Shown here: piece by piece, positions 17,149 through 25,954 of the stretch
How the letters are laid out: every line of letters begins with the position of its first letter
How positions within the stretch are numbered: position 1 is the stretch's first letter
Assembly: GCA_050953005.1 (NCBI GenBank)
Contig: JBMNLV010000008.1
Span: 110,135 to 174,134 of the forward strand
Length of the DNA: 64,000 bases
DNA from: UBA6115 sp050953005
Lineage (GTDB): Bacteria; Bacillota; Clostridia; Christensenellales; Aristaeellaceae
Direction: 5' to 3'
The notes under the pieces: generated by a model
Seen by the model: the letters and a program-made list of their open reading frames with translations, nothing else
What the model was told of the DNA's origin: nothing
Databases searched by the model: none
Position numbers and translations under genes: made by a program

Positions 17149-19272
17149 TTGCAAGCAAAGAAATTCAAGCTGGTTGTCGTTGAATCGCCAGCCAAGGCAC
17201 GCACAGTTTCCCGCTTTCTGGGACGCGACTATAAGGTGGAGGCATCCCAGGGGCATGTGCGCGACTTGCCCAAATCACAGTTCGGCATTGATACTGACAA
17301 TGACTTTGAAATGAAGTACATTACGATTCATGGTCGGGGCGAGATCCTGGCTAAGCTGCGCAAGCTTGCCGGCAACGCCAGTCAGGTATACCTTGCGACA
17401 GACCCTGACCGTGAAGGTGAGGCCATCTCCTGGCATCTGGCGCAGGCTCTGAAGCTGGATGACAGCAAGCCGCTGCGCGTGGAATTCCATGAGATTACCA
17501 AGAACGCGGTCAAGGAGGCTATTAAGTCTGCGCGCAAAATCGATATGAACCGCGTCAACGCGCAGCAGGCGCGCCGGGCGTTGGATCGCGTTGTTGGATA
17601 CAAGATCAGTCCCCTGTTGTGGGCTAAAATCAAAAAGGGTCTTTCCGCGGGCCGTGTTCAGTCAGTCGCTGTGCGTCTTGTGGTAGATCGCGAGGATGAG
17701 ATTGATGCCTTTATCCCTGAGGAATATTGGGAGTTGGCGGCCCATTTTACTCTGGAAGATGAAAAGGCCAAAAAACATACGCTCCAGGCCAAGCTCAGTA
17801 AGTTTAAAGGCAAGAAGGCCGAGATCAACAACGAGAAAAGCGCCATGAAGACCAAGGCGCTGATTGAAAAAGGTGTTTTTAAGGTGGGCACGGTCAAGCG
17901 CAGCCAACGCAAAAAATCACCTGCCCCTCCATTCACTACCTCCACCCTCCAGCAGGAAGCCAGCCGTAAGCTTAATTATACTTCCTCCAAGACCATGCAA
18001 GTTGTACAAGGCCTATATGAAGGGGTCGAACTGGGCAAGGAGGGCAGCCAGGGACTGGTAACCTATATCCGTACCGATTCTGTGCGCGTTAGCGCAGAAG
18101 CAGTCTCTGCAGCGCGTGAAGAGATCAACAAGCTCTATGGCAAGGACCACCTGCCGGATTCTCAGCGTGAGTATAAAGCTACAAATCGCGCGCAGGACGC
18201 TCATGAGGCTATCCGTCCCACCGATATCACCCGAACACCTGAAAGCATCAAAGCCTTTCTCAGCCGGGACCAACTGCAAATTTATCGCTTGATTTACATC
18301 CGTTTTCTGGCCAGTCAGATGAAGGACGCTGAGTACCAAACCCTTACTGCCGATTTGGTTTGTGATGATGTGACCTTGCGCTACTATGCCGAGCACAAAT
18401 CATTTGCCGGATTTACCGCGGTTTATGAAGAAGGATCTGACGACAATGGCAACGATGTTCAGGATTACATACCTGCTTTCAAGGAAGGCGACGCAATTGC
18501 CATTACCAAGGTACAGGCAGATCAGCGCTTTACCCAGCCGCCTGCCCGTTATACTGAGGCGTCTTTGATCAAATCCCTTGAAGAAAAGGGCATTGGACGT
18601 CCCTCCACGTATGCGCCAACTATCGGAACAGTGATTGGCCGCGGCTATATTTCCCGCGAGAAAAAACGCCTGTACCCGACGGAGATGGGACGTATGGTCA
18701 ATGCCATTATGCAGGAATATTTCGCCCCCATCGTAGATTTGGAGTTCACTGCGGGCATGGAAGCACAGCTTGATGAGATTGCTGATGGCGGAAAGGACTG
18801 GAAAAGCATCCTGCGTGACTTTTATCCTGCTTTCAGCCGGATGGTAGAAAATGCTGAGGAACAGATAGAAAAGATAGAGATTCCTGATGAGGTGTCTGAT
18901 ATTCCGTGTGAGCAGTGTGGCAGCATGCTGGTCTATAAAATGGGACGGTACGGCCGCTTCCTGGCTTGTCCGCGCTTTCCGGAGTGCCGCTTTACCAAGC
19001 CGATTTTAACCTATATCGAGGCTTCCTGCCCGGCATGTGATGGACGGCTGCTTGAAAAAACCACCCGCAAAGGGCGCAAGTTTTATGGATGTGAGCGTTA
19101 CCCGGAATGTGATTTTACATCCTGGGACAAGGTGGCGGTAGAAAAATGCCGAAAATGTGGTGGTTATATGGTCTACAAAATACGTAAGAATAACCGGATA
19201 TTGCTGTGTGCCAATGAAACCTGCCGCCATCATGAGGAAGCACCGGAAACGCCTGACGATGCTGATGCCTAA
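17149..19272 (+). CDS. topA: DNA topoisomerase I
   Basis: A 707-residue type IA topoisomerase. The Toprim domain begins LVVVESPAKARTVSRFLG and has DPDREGEAISWHL. The active-site tyrosine is Y306 in TYIRTDSVRVS, and there is also EKGIGRPSTYAPTIG. The C-terminus carries three four-cysteine zinc ribbons (CEQCG, CPACDG, CRKCGG starts). It relaxes negative supercoils. The start is TTG 17149 with GGAGG at 17140-17144; no ATG lies close. The gene follows dprA as in Bacillus, and the 3' end overlaps the likely start of trmFO. Confidence 0.97.
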   Translation: MQAKKFKLVVVESPAKARTVSRFLGRDYKVEASQGHVRDLPKSQFGIDTDNDFEMKYITIHGRGEILAKLRKLAGNASQVYLATDPDREGEAISWHLAQALKLDDSKPLRVEFHEITKNAVKEAIKSARKIDMNRVNAQQARRALDRVVGYKISPLLWAKIKKGLSAGRVQSVAVRLVVDREDEIDAFIPEEYWELAAHFTLEDEKAKKHTLQAKLSKFKGKKAEINNEKSAMKTKALIEKGVFKVGTVKRSQRKKSPAPPFTTSTLQQEASRKLNYTSSKTMQVVQGLYEGVELGKEGSQGLVTYIRTDSVRVSAEAVSAAREEINKLYGKDHLPDSQREYKATNRAQDAHEAIRPTDITRTPESIKAFLSRDQLQIYRLIYIRFLASQMKDAEYQTLTADLVCDDVTLRYYAEHKSFAGFTAVYEEGSDDNGNDVQDYIPAFKEGDAIAITKVQADQRFTQPPARYTEASLIKSLEEKGIGRPSTYAPTIGTVIGRGYISREKKRLYPTEMGRMVNAIMQEYFAPIVDLEFTAGMEAQLDEIADGGKDWKSILRDFYPAFSRMVENAEEQIEKIEIPDEVSDIPCEQCGSMLVYKMGRYGRFLACPRFPECRFTKPILTYIEASCPACDGRLLEKTTRKGRKFYGCERYPECDFTSWDKVAVEKCRKCGGYMVYKIRKNNRILLCANETCRHHEEAPETPDDADA

Positions 19273-20581
19273 GGATTCGGTCAGTGTTATCGGTGCCGGT
19301 CTGGCAGGCAGTGAGGCAGCCTGGCAGCTTGCCCAGCGCGGTATTCAAGTATTGCTGGTGGACATGAAACCGCACTGTAAAACCCCGGCACATCATGCGG
19401 ATACCTTTGCTGAATTGGTATGCAGCAATTCTTTGCGTGGTAATCGTCTGGAAAACGCGCCGGGATTGCTCAAGCAGGAACTACGCTTGCTGGGTTCCTT
19501 GCTGATGCAGGTGGCGGATCAGACACGCGTTCCCGCCGGTGGCGCGCTGGCGGTTGATCGCGAGCGCTTTTCAACACTTGTCACCCAGGCTCTGGTTCAC
19601 CATCCGTACATCAAGGCGGAAAGCCGCCTGGTAGATTGTTTGCCTGATGCGCCTTGTATTATTGCTACCGGTCCGCTGACTGAAGGCTGCCTGGCAGACC
19701 AGATTGCCGGTCTGGCGGGCGCCCTGCATTTTTATGATGCTGCTGCGCCAATCGTGACTGAGCAAAGCATCGACCATAACATGGTATATCGCGCCTCCCG
19801 CTATGGCCGGGGAAATGATTACCTTAATTGCCCTTTGAACGAAGCTGAGTACAATATTTTCATTGATGCGCTGGTGTCTGCGCAATGCGCAGATGTGCAT
19901 GGCTTTGAAGAGAAAGAATTGTTTGATGGCTGCCTACCCATTGAGTCTATCGCCAGGCGGGGACGCATGGCAGCAGCCTTTGGACCCATGAAGCCGGTAG
20001 GCTTGCCCGACCCGCGCACCGGTAAGGAACCTTTCGCGGTTGTCCAGCTGCGTCAGGATGATGCTGCGGGCAGCCTGTATAACCTGGTCGGCTTTCAGAC
20101 CAGATTGAAATTCGGGGAACAGCAGCGTGTTTTCAGATTGATCCCTGGCTTGCAAGATGCTGAATTCATGCGTTATGGTGTAATGCATCGCAACACCTTT
20201 ATCAATAGCCCTGGTTTTCTGGACAGCAACTATCAGGTGATCAACCGGCCGCGGTGTTTTTTTGCAGGACAGATGACCGGTGTCGAAGGATATGTTGAAA
20301 GCGCTGCTTCCGGGCTGAGCGCAGGTCTGGCAATGGCTGCTGTTCTTTTGGGGCATGATGCGCCCGTACTGCCGCCCACTACCGCCATTGGCGCCCTGGG
20401 GCGGTATATATCCACGACTAATCGTCATTTCCAACCGATGAACATTAATTTCGGGTTGTTGCCGCCTCTTGGGAAGCGTGTCAGTGGCAAACAAAGGCGC
20501 TATGGTGCATTGGCAGAACGTGCCTTGAGTGATTTGGAGCGTTTTATTGCAAACAGGCGCGAATTATTTGATAAGGAGTGA
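19259..20581 (+). CDS. trmFO: TrmFO, folate/FAD-dependent tRNA (uracil-54-C5)-methyltransferase
   Basis: About 440 residues. The FAD-binding Rossmann motif is VSVIGAGLAGSEAAWQLAQRG, followed by the TrmFO signature FAELVCSNSLRGN, which holds the catalytic cysteine, and GLPDPRTGKEPFAVVQLRQ and MTGVEGYVESAASGL. It makes ribothymidine at tRNA position 54 using methylene-tetrahydrofolate. The start is uncertain: ATG 19259 or 19265 within the topA end has no clear SD, and ATG 19232 is possible; the family N-terminus favours 19259. It is followed directly by hslV; xerC, common here in Bacillus, is absent. Confidence 0.93.
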   Translation: MLMPKDSVSVIGAGLAGSEAAWQLAQRGIQVLLVDMKPHCKTPAHHADTFAELVCSNSLRGNRLENAPGLLKQELRLLGSLLMQVADQTRVPAGGALAVDRERFSTLVTQALVHHPYIKAESRLVDCLPDAPCIIATGPLTEGCLADQIAGLAGALHFYDAAAPIVTEQSIDHNMVYRASRYGRGNDYLNCPLNEAEYNIFIDALVSAQCADVHGFEEKELFDGCLPIESIARRGRMAAAFGPMKPVGLPDPRTGKEPFAVVQLRQDDAAGSLYNLVGFQTRLKFGEQQRVFRLIPGLQDAEFMRYGVMHRNTFINSPGFLDSNYQVINRPRCFFAGQMTGVEGYVESAASGLSAGLAMAAVLLGHDAPVLPPTTAIGALGRYISTTNRHFQPMNINFGLLPPLGKRVSGKQRRYGALAERALSDLERFIANRRELFDKE

Positions 20582-20586
20582 ATCGC

Positions 20587-21123
20587 ATGGAATTTCGGGG
20601 AACCACCATTTGTGCAGTCAAGCGTTTTAACCGCATCGCCATTGCGGGAGATGGCCAGGTCACCATGGGTGAGAACGCCATTTTTAAGAGCACTGCGCGT
20701 AAGGTGCGCAAGATTTATAATGATCAGGTTACTATCGGATTTGCGGGTTCGGTCGCAGATGCGTTCACGCTGTCTGAACGCTTTGAGGAAAAGCTGACCC
20801 AGTCAGGCGGAAACCTAGAGCGGGCCGCAGTCAACCTGGCGCGTGAATGGCGCGGCGATAAGGCGCTGCGCCAGCTTCAGGCCATGATGATCGCTGCCAA
20901 CAAGGATCAGATGTTGCTGATTTCAGGCACCGGAGAGGTAATTGAACCGGATGACGGTATCTGTGCGATTGGGTCAGGCGGGAATTACGCCTTGTCTGCC
21001 GCCCGCGCATTGATGGAAAACACGCAGCTGAGTGCCCGTGACATCGCATTTAAAGCATTGCGCATCGCGGCGTCCATCTGCGTGTTCACTAATGACAACA
21101 TCAACGTGGAAGAGGTATTTTAA
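20587..21123 (+). CDS. hslV: HslV/ClpQ, peptidase subunit of the HslUV protease
   Basis: 178 residues. MEFRGTTICAVKRF shows a five-residue propeptide before the N-terminal nucleophile threonine (T6), then AGDGQVTMGE, TARKVRKI, GFAGSVADAFTL and the C-terminal EPDDGICAIGSGGNYAL. It forms a dodecamer capped by HslU. ATG 20587 is preferred over GTG 20578, because AAGGAG at 20572-20577 would be too close to the GTG. It follows the trmFO stop by five bases and overlaps hslU by one base. Confidence 0.97.
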   Translation: MEFRGTTICAVKRFNRIAIAGDGQVTMGENAIFKSTARKVRKIYNDQVTIGFAGSVADAFTLSERFEEKLTQSGGNLERAAVNLAREWRGDKALRQLQAMMIAANKDQMLLISGTGEVIEPDDGICAIGSGGNYALSAARALMENTQLSARDIAFKALRIAASICVFTNDNINVEEVF

Positions 21124-22490
21124 TGAGCCAGTTGACACCGCGTGAGATCGTTCGCGAACTCGACCGTTTTATTGTCGGTCAGAGCGAGGCCAAGCGCCAG
21201 GTCGCCATTGCGCTGCGCAATCGTTACCGCCGCAGCCAGGTGGAAGAGGGATTGCGCGAAGAGATTTTTCCGAAAAATATCCTGATGATCGGGCCTACCG
21301 GGGTGGGAAAAACCGAAATTGCCCGCCGGTTGGCCAAGCTGGTCAACGCGCCCTTTGTAAAGGTTGAGGCAACCAAGTTTACCGAGGTGGGTTATGTAGG
21401 GCGCGATGTTGAAAGCATCATACGAGATTTAACAGAAAATGCCGTGCGCATGGTCAAGCACGAGCATGAGGACAGGGTGCGCTCACGCGCGGAGGTACTG
21501 GCTGAAGACAGGCTGATTACCTTGCTGTCCAGTCCGCCCATCCGCCAGGCGTCCAACCCCATCGACATTCTGCTTCGCGGGCGTCAAAAGGAGCCGGAGC
21601 AGACCGAAGAGGAAAGAAGCCGCATTTCCCTGCGAAAAGCCGATTTGCTTGATCAGCTGCGCCGTGGCGAATTGGAGGACAGGGAACTGGAAATCGAGGT
21701 AGAAGACAGCATGCCACAGCTGGAGGTTGGAGGCGCTTCCATCAACATCGGCGATATGATGGGCAATATGATGCCTAAGAGAACCAAGCTGCGCCGGGTG
21801 CGTGTCAAGGAAGCCAGAAAGATTCTTGTGGAGGAAGAGGCACAACGGCTGATTGATATGGATGCTATCCGGGAAGAAGCTATCCGTCGTGCGGAGCAGG
21901 ATGGTATTGTCTTCATTGATGAGATTGATAAGATTGCCGGACGCAACGCTGGCGGCTCGGGACCTGATGTATCCCGCGAGGGTGTGCAACGGGATATTCT
22001 GCCCATTGTGGAAGGCAGTGTAGTCAACACCAAACACGGCGCGGTGCGCACAGATTTTATGCTCTTTATCGCAGCGGGCGCCTTTCATGTTGCCAAGGTC
22101 AGTGACTTGATTCCTGAGCTTCAGGGTCGCTTTCCTGTACAGGTTACCCTCAAGAGCCTCAACAAGGAGGATTTTGTGAAGATATTGACCCAGCCTGATA
22201 ACGCGCTAACCTTGCAATACCAAGCTTTGCTGGCAGCCGACAAGGTGCATTTGAGTTTTCAGGATGAGGCGTTGGAGGAAATTGCCCAGGCGGCATGCAA
22301 TCTTAATGACGCAGGGGAGAATATCGGCGCACGGCGGTTGCATGCAGTGTTTGAGGAGTTGCTGGAGGATATTTCCTTCCATGCCGGCGATAAAGATTTG
22401 CCGCGGATTGATCTGGAGATAACTGCCAAATATGTTCAGGAACATGTCAAGGCTGCCAAGAAAACCGATTTGCGAAAATATATCCTGTAA
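21123..22490 (+). CDS. hslU: HslU/ClpY, ATPase subunit of the HslUV protease
   Basis: 455 residues, AAA+ unfoldase. It has LTPREIVRELDRFIVGQ, Walker A IGPTGVGKTEIARRLA, the pore loop GYVGRDVESI, an I-domain insertion (about 110-230), Walker B IVFIDEIDKIAG, sensor region RTDFMLFIAAGAFH, and the C-terminal DLRKYIL tail that docks into HslV. ATG 21123 shares one base with the hslV stop. It is the last gene of the rbgA-to-hslU run and is followed by a terminator-like hairpin. Confidence 0.97.
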   Translation: MSQLTPREIVRELDRFIVGQSEAKRQVAIALRNRYRRSQVEEGLREEIFPKNILMIGPTGVGKTEIARRLAKLVNAPFVKVEATKFTEVGYVGRDVESIIRDLTENAVRMVKHEHEDRVRSRAEVLAEDRLITLLSSPPIRQASNPIDILLRGRQKEPEQTEEERSRISLRKADLLDQLRRGELEDRELEIEVEDSMPQLEVGGASINIGDMMGNMMPKRTKLRRVRVKEARKILVEEEAQRLIDMDAIREEAIRRAEQDGIVFIDEIDKIAGRNAGGSGPDVSREGVQRDILPIVEGSVVNTKHGAVRTDFMLFIAAGAFHVAKVSDLIPELQGRFPVQVTLKSLNKEDFVKILTQPDNALTLQYQALLAADKVHLSFQDEALEEIAQAACNLNDAGENIGARRLHAVFEELLEDISFHAGDKDLPRIDLEITAKYVQEHVKAAKKTDLRKYIL

Positions 22491-22533
22491 AATGAATCTA
22501 TTGATCAGCGAGAACACTCTTACTCATTCCAGT

Positions 22534-22554
22534 GCCCCCTCTCCGGGGCCTTTT
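22534..22554 (+). terminator. Probable terminator after hslU
   Basis: GCCCC at 22534-22538 pairs with GGGGC at 22545-22549 around a six-base loop and is followed by C and TTTT. It is short but GC-rich and well placed between the hslU stop and the convergent glycosylase gene. Confidence 0.5.
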
Positions 22555-22580
22555 AATATGGATAAAACATTCATGGTTTA

Positions 22581-23081
22581 TTATTCTTTCAGTGCCTGCG
22601 CCCACATATCCACCAGCCGTTCCAGGGAGTAGGCTGCGTTGGCGGCGCTGGTGGATGGCAGTACGATGAAAGGCAGATCAGGCATCATTGCCAAGTGCTT
22701 TTGATACAAAACAGCTGCTTGCCGGCCGTTTATCAAAACACGCTCAAGCGCGCTGCCGCGGACAAGCGATGCGACATTATTGGGCTCAGCTTTCATGATA
22801 CTTGCATCTGAAGAGCCGGAAATCAGGCAACGCTGAACAACATCCCATACAGCTATACGGTGTTTCATCAGGAAAGCTCTCTTGCACAGGACGGTATCAG
22901 GCACTTCATCCTGGAAAACCGCTGCAAGCACTTGATAGAATCTGTTTTGCGGATGACCGTAATAGAAGCCAACCTGTCGTGACTTGACCGAGGGAAAGCT
23001 GCCCAGTATCAGCACCCGGCTATCTGGGTGCAGGAAGGGCGGGATGGTGTGAATGACATGCTCTGCCTGATGCTTGTTCAT
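22581..23081 (-). CDS. Uracil-DNA glycosylase superfamily protein (hypoxanthine-DNA glycosylase type)
   Basis: 166 residues. VLILGSFPSVKSRQVGFYYGHPQNRFYQVL is cited here only in part as LILGSFPSVKS and GHPQNRFY, the motif-1 and substrate regions of the Mug/DNA-deoxyinosine glycosylase branch. Later there is IAVWDVVQRC, and LPSTSAANA replaces the HPS-type loop of motif 2. It would excise deaminated bases such as hypoxanthine or uracil from DNA. The start is MNKHQAEH at 23081; codons further upstream run into the 20-bp tandem repeats and are not coding. The SD is weak. Confidence 0.8.
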   Translation of the reverse strand: MNKHQAEHVIHTIPPFLHPDSRVLILGSFPSVKSRQVGFYYGHPQNRFYQVLAAVFQDEVPDTVLCKRAFLMKHRIAVWDVVQRCLISGSSDASIMKAEPNNVASLVRGSALERVLINGRQAAVLYQKHLAMMPDLPFIVLPSTSAANAAYSLERLVDMWAQALKE

Positions 23082-23105
23082 GAAATAATGATATATTAAC
23101 AAGCT

Positions 23106-23165
23106 CCGCAGAACAAGCGCCATATCCGCAGAACAAGCGCCATATCCGCAGAACAAGCGCCATAT
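23106..23165. repeat. 20-bp perfect tandem repeat, three copies
   Basis: The unit beginning CCGCAGAACA occurs at 23106-23125, 23126-23145 and 23146-23165 without a mismatch. A degenerate start of a fourth copy may follow at 23166. It lies between the divergent starts of the glycosylase gene and secA, just upstream of the secA promoter. The period is not a multiple of three, which argues against coding. Confidence 0.95.
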
Positions 23166-23173
23166 CTGCTCAG

Positions 23174-23202
23174 TTGCCCAGGTATGTCCAGCATGATATA
23201 AT
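23174..23202 (+). promoter_or_regulatory. Sigma-A promoter of secA, extended -10
   Basis: TTGCCC at 23174-23179, a 17-base spacer, and TATAAT at 23197-23202 with the extended element TGA just before it. Transcription should begin near 23209, giving a leader of about 24 bases. Confidence 0.85.
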
Positions 23203-23232
23203 CATAAAGGCCTTATGCTAAAGGAGATACAC

Positions 23233-25941
23233 ATGCTGGAGCGATTAAAGGAAGCCCTGGGATTGGGGGTAGAGGCGCAGCTCAAGCCGTTGCGGCGGCA
23301 GGCTGAAGCCATTGAGGCACTTGAACCTTACTATCAGAATATGAGCGATGAGCAGTTGCAGTCACAGACACAGTTGCTCAAAGACAGGATTAAAAAGGGC
23401 GAAAGCTTGGATGATATTCTTAACGATGCTTTCGCGCTGGTGCGTGAGGCTGCTTGGCGCGTCCTGGGTTTACGGCCCTTCAAGGTGCAGTTGATTGGCG
23501 GCATTGTGCTTCATCAAGGGCGTATCGCTGAGATGAAGACCGGCGAGGGAAAGACACTGACTGCCTGCATGCCGGCTTACCTGAATGCCTTGACAGGGAA
23601 AGGCGTTCACATTGTTACTGTCAATGATTACTTGGCAAAGTTCCAGGGTGAGGACATGGGCAAGCTGTTCCGTTTTTTGGGGTTGTCCGTGGGTGTCATT
23701 GTCCATGATCTGACCAATGAACAGCGAAGAGCCGCCTATGCCTGCGATATTACTTACGGCACCAACAACGAGATGGGATTTGACTATCTGCGTGACAACA
23801 TGGTGTTGTATGAAAAAGATATGGTGCAGCGAGGCCACGCCTATGCCATTGTGGACGAGGTGGACTCCATTCTCATTGATGAGGCGCGCACTCCGCTGAT
23901 TATTTCAGGACAGGGTGAAAAATCAACCGACATGTATGAGCGGGCGGACCGCTTTGTCATTCGCCTCAAGCCTGAAACGGATTACACGGTTGAAGAAAAA
24001 GACCGCGCGGTCATCTTTACTGAGGAAGGAGCACGAAAGGCAGAGCAGGCTTTTTCGGTGGAGAATATTAACGACCCTGAGAACAACGAGCTTAACCACC
24101 ACCTTCTCCAGGCGCTTAAGGCACATACATTGTTTAAAAAAGATATAGATTATGTGGTGCAAAACGGCGAGGTTGTCATTGTTGATGAGTTTACCGGGCG
24201 GTTGATGGTAGGGCGGCGCTATTCTGATGGACTTCATCAGGCGATTGAGGCAAAGGAGCGTGTCAAGGTTGAGCGCGAGAGCAAAACCTTGGCGACAATC
24301 ACCTTTCAAAACTACTTTCGCATGTACAAGAAGCTTGCAGGGATGACCGGTACCGCCAAGACCGAGGAAGCCGAGTTTCAGGGGATCTATTCTCTGGATG
24401 TTGTGCAGGTGCCCACCAACATGCCGATGATCCGAGAGGATCTCAATGACATGGTCTATCGCGGCAAGCGCGGCAAGTATAATGCGGTTGTGGCAGAGAT
24501 TATCCGCCGTCATCAGACTGGTCAGCCCATCCTGGTGGGTACCATTTCCGTCGAGGTGTCCGAGTATTTAAGTGAGCTGCTTTCCCGGCAAGGTATACCA
24601 CATGAAGTGCTCAATGCCAAGCATCATGCGCGTGAGGCTGCTATTGTTGCGCAGGCTGGTCACCTTGGCGCGGTTACTATCGCTACCAATATGGCTGGCC
24701 GTGGTACGGATATTCTATTGGGCGGCAACCCTGATTTCCTTGCCCGGCGCACCCTGCGCCAGGAAGAGGTGCCGGATGAGATTATTGAGGAAGCTACCGG
24801 CAAGAATGAACATGTCGCTCCTGAGGTGCTTCAGGCGCGCAAGCGCTATCTGGAGCTGAGGGAGGAGTATAAAAAGACCACTGATGCGGAGCATGATAAG
24901 GTAGTGGCAGTCGGAGGGCTTCATATCCTGGGGACAGAGCGTCATGAAAGCCGCCGCATCGACAACCAGCTGCGTGGTCGTGCCGGACGTCAGGGTGACC
25001 CGGGCTCCAGTCAGTTTTTCATCTCTTTAGAAGATGATCTTATGCGCCTGTTTGGTGGTGAGCGGATTGAAGCCCTGATTGGCCGGTTGGGCATGGAGGA
25101 AGATGAACCCCTGGCAGCGGGCATGCTGACCAAGCAAATAGAGAATGCCCAAAAGCGTATCGAGAGCCGCAACTTTGAGATCCGCAAAAATGTTTTGCAG
25201 TATGACGATGTGATGAACCAGCAGCGTGAACTGATCTATTCCCAGCGCCGCCAGGTGCTTGAGGGACAGGATATGAAGCAAACAATCATTTCCATGGGCG
25301 ACAAGCTGCTGGAGGACGCGGTCAACCGCTTTTGTGTGGGTAATCCCACTGATTGGAACCTGGACGGCTTGCGTGAGGAGATTGAGCGTTTGTCGGTGCC
25401 CCATGGCACAATCAAAGCTAATCTGGACGCCTTGCGGTCCTTTGACAAGCCCGGCTTGCTCAGCTTCTTGAGAAAAACGTCTGGAGACTTTTATGCCGCG
25501 CGTGAGGAGGAGATTGCCGCACTGGGCATTGATATGCGCGAAGTAGAGCGTTCCATCCTGCTGCGTTCAGTGGACCGGCGTTGGATGGATCATATTGATG
25601 CCATGGATCAATTGCGCGATGGCATTGGTTTGCGTGCCTATGCCCAGCGCAATCCGGTCAACGAGTACAAAATGGAAAGCTACGACATGTTTGATGAAAT
25701 GTCACGACTGATCCAGGAGGACACGATACGCACCCTCTTCCAGCTGCGCATTCAAAAGCCACAGGAGCGCCAGGCGGTTGCCAGAGTGACCTCTCAAAGT
25801 GGCGCTGATCGTCCTCAGGCACCCAAAGCGCAGCAGCCCATCCGCCTCAAACCCGGAGAGAAGGTAGGCCGTAACAGCCCTTGCCCTTGTGGCAGTGGGA
25901 AAAAATATAAAGTATGCCACGGAAGAAGCGGCAACCAGTAA
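23233..25941 (+). CDS. secA: SecA, preprotein translocase ATPase
   Basis: 902 residues, the usual length. In order: nucleotide-binding domain 1 with MKTGEGKTL at 101-109 and DEVDSILIDEARTPLIIS; the preprotein cross-linking domain; NBD2 with TNMAGRGTDILLGGNP and QLRGRAGRQGDPGSS; the helical scaffold and wing; and a C-terminal SEC-C zinc motif (SPCPCGSGKKYKVCHG). It drives secretory proteins through SecYEG. The start is ATG 23233, with AAAGGAGA seven bases upstream; an ATG at 23215 lies ahead of that SD. prfB follows after 13 bases, a common arrangement in Firmicutes. Confidence 0.98.
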   Translation: MLERLKEALGLGVEAQLKPLRRQAEAIEALEPYYQNMSDEQLQSQTQLLKDRIKKGESLDDILNDAFALVREAAWRVLGLRPFKVQLIGGIVLHQGRIAEMKTGEGKTLTACMPAYLNALTGKGVHIVTVNDYLAKFQGEDMGKLFRFLGLSVGVIVHDLTNEQRRAAYACDITYGTNNEMGFDYLRDNMVLYEKDMVQRGHAYAIVDEVDSILIDEARTPLIISGQGEKSTDMYERADRFVIRLKPETDYTVEEKDRAVIFTEEGARKAEQAFSVENINDPENNELNHHLLQALKAHTLFKKDIDYVVQNGEVVIVDEFTGRLMVGRRYSDGLHQAIEAKERVKVERESKTLATITFQNYFRMYKKLAGMTGTAKTEEAEFQGIYSLDVVQVPTNMPMIREDLNDMVYRGKRGKYNAVVAEIIRRHQTGQPILVGTISVEVSEYLSELLSRQGIPHEVLNAKHHAREAAIVAQAGHLGAVTIATNMAGRGTDILLGGNPDFLARRTLRQEEVPDEIIEEATGKNEHVAPEVLQARKRYLELREEYKKTTDAEHDKVVAVGGLHILGTERHESRRIDNQLRGRAGRQGDPGSSQFFISLEDDLMRLFGGERIEALIGRLGMEEDEPLAAGMLTKQIENAQKRIESRNFEIRKNVLQYDDVMNQQRELIYSQRRQVLEGQDMKQTIISMGDKLLEDAVNRFCVGNPTDWNLDGLREEIERLSVPHGTIKANLDALRSFDKPGLLSFLRKTSGDFYAAREEEIAALGIDMREVERSILLRSVDRRWMDHIDAMDQLRDGIGLRAYAQRNPVNEYKMESYDMFDEMSRLIQEDTIRTLFQLRIQKPQERQAVARVTSQSGADRPQAPKAQQPIRLKPGEKVGRNSPCPCGSGKKYKVCHGRSGNQ

Positions 25942-25954
25942 AGGAATTATAAAT

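Noticed and set aside
23106..23165. Short CRISPR array
   Set aside because: The three repeats are directly adjacent with no spacers, and no cas gene is present.
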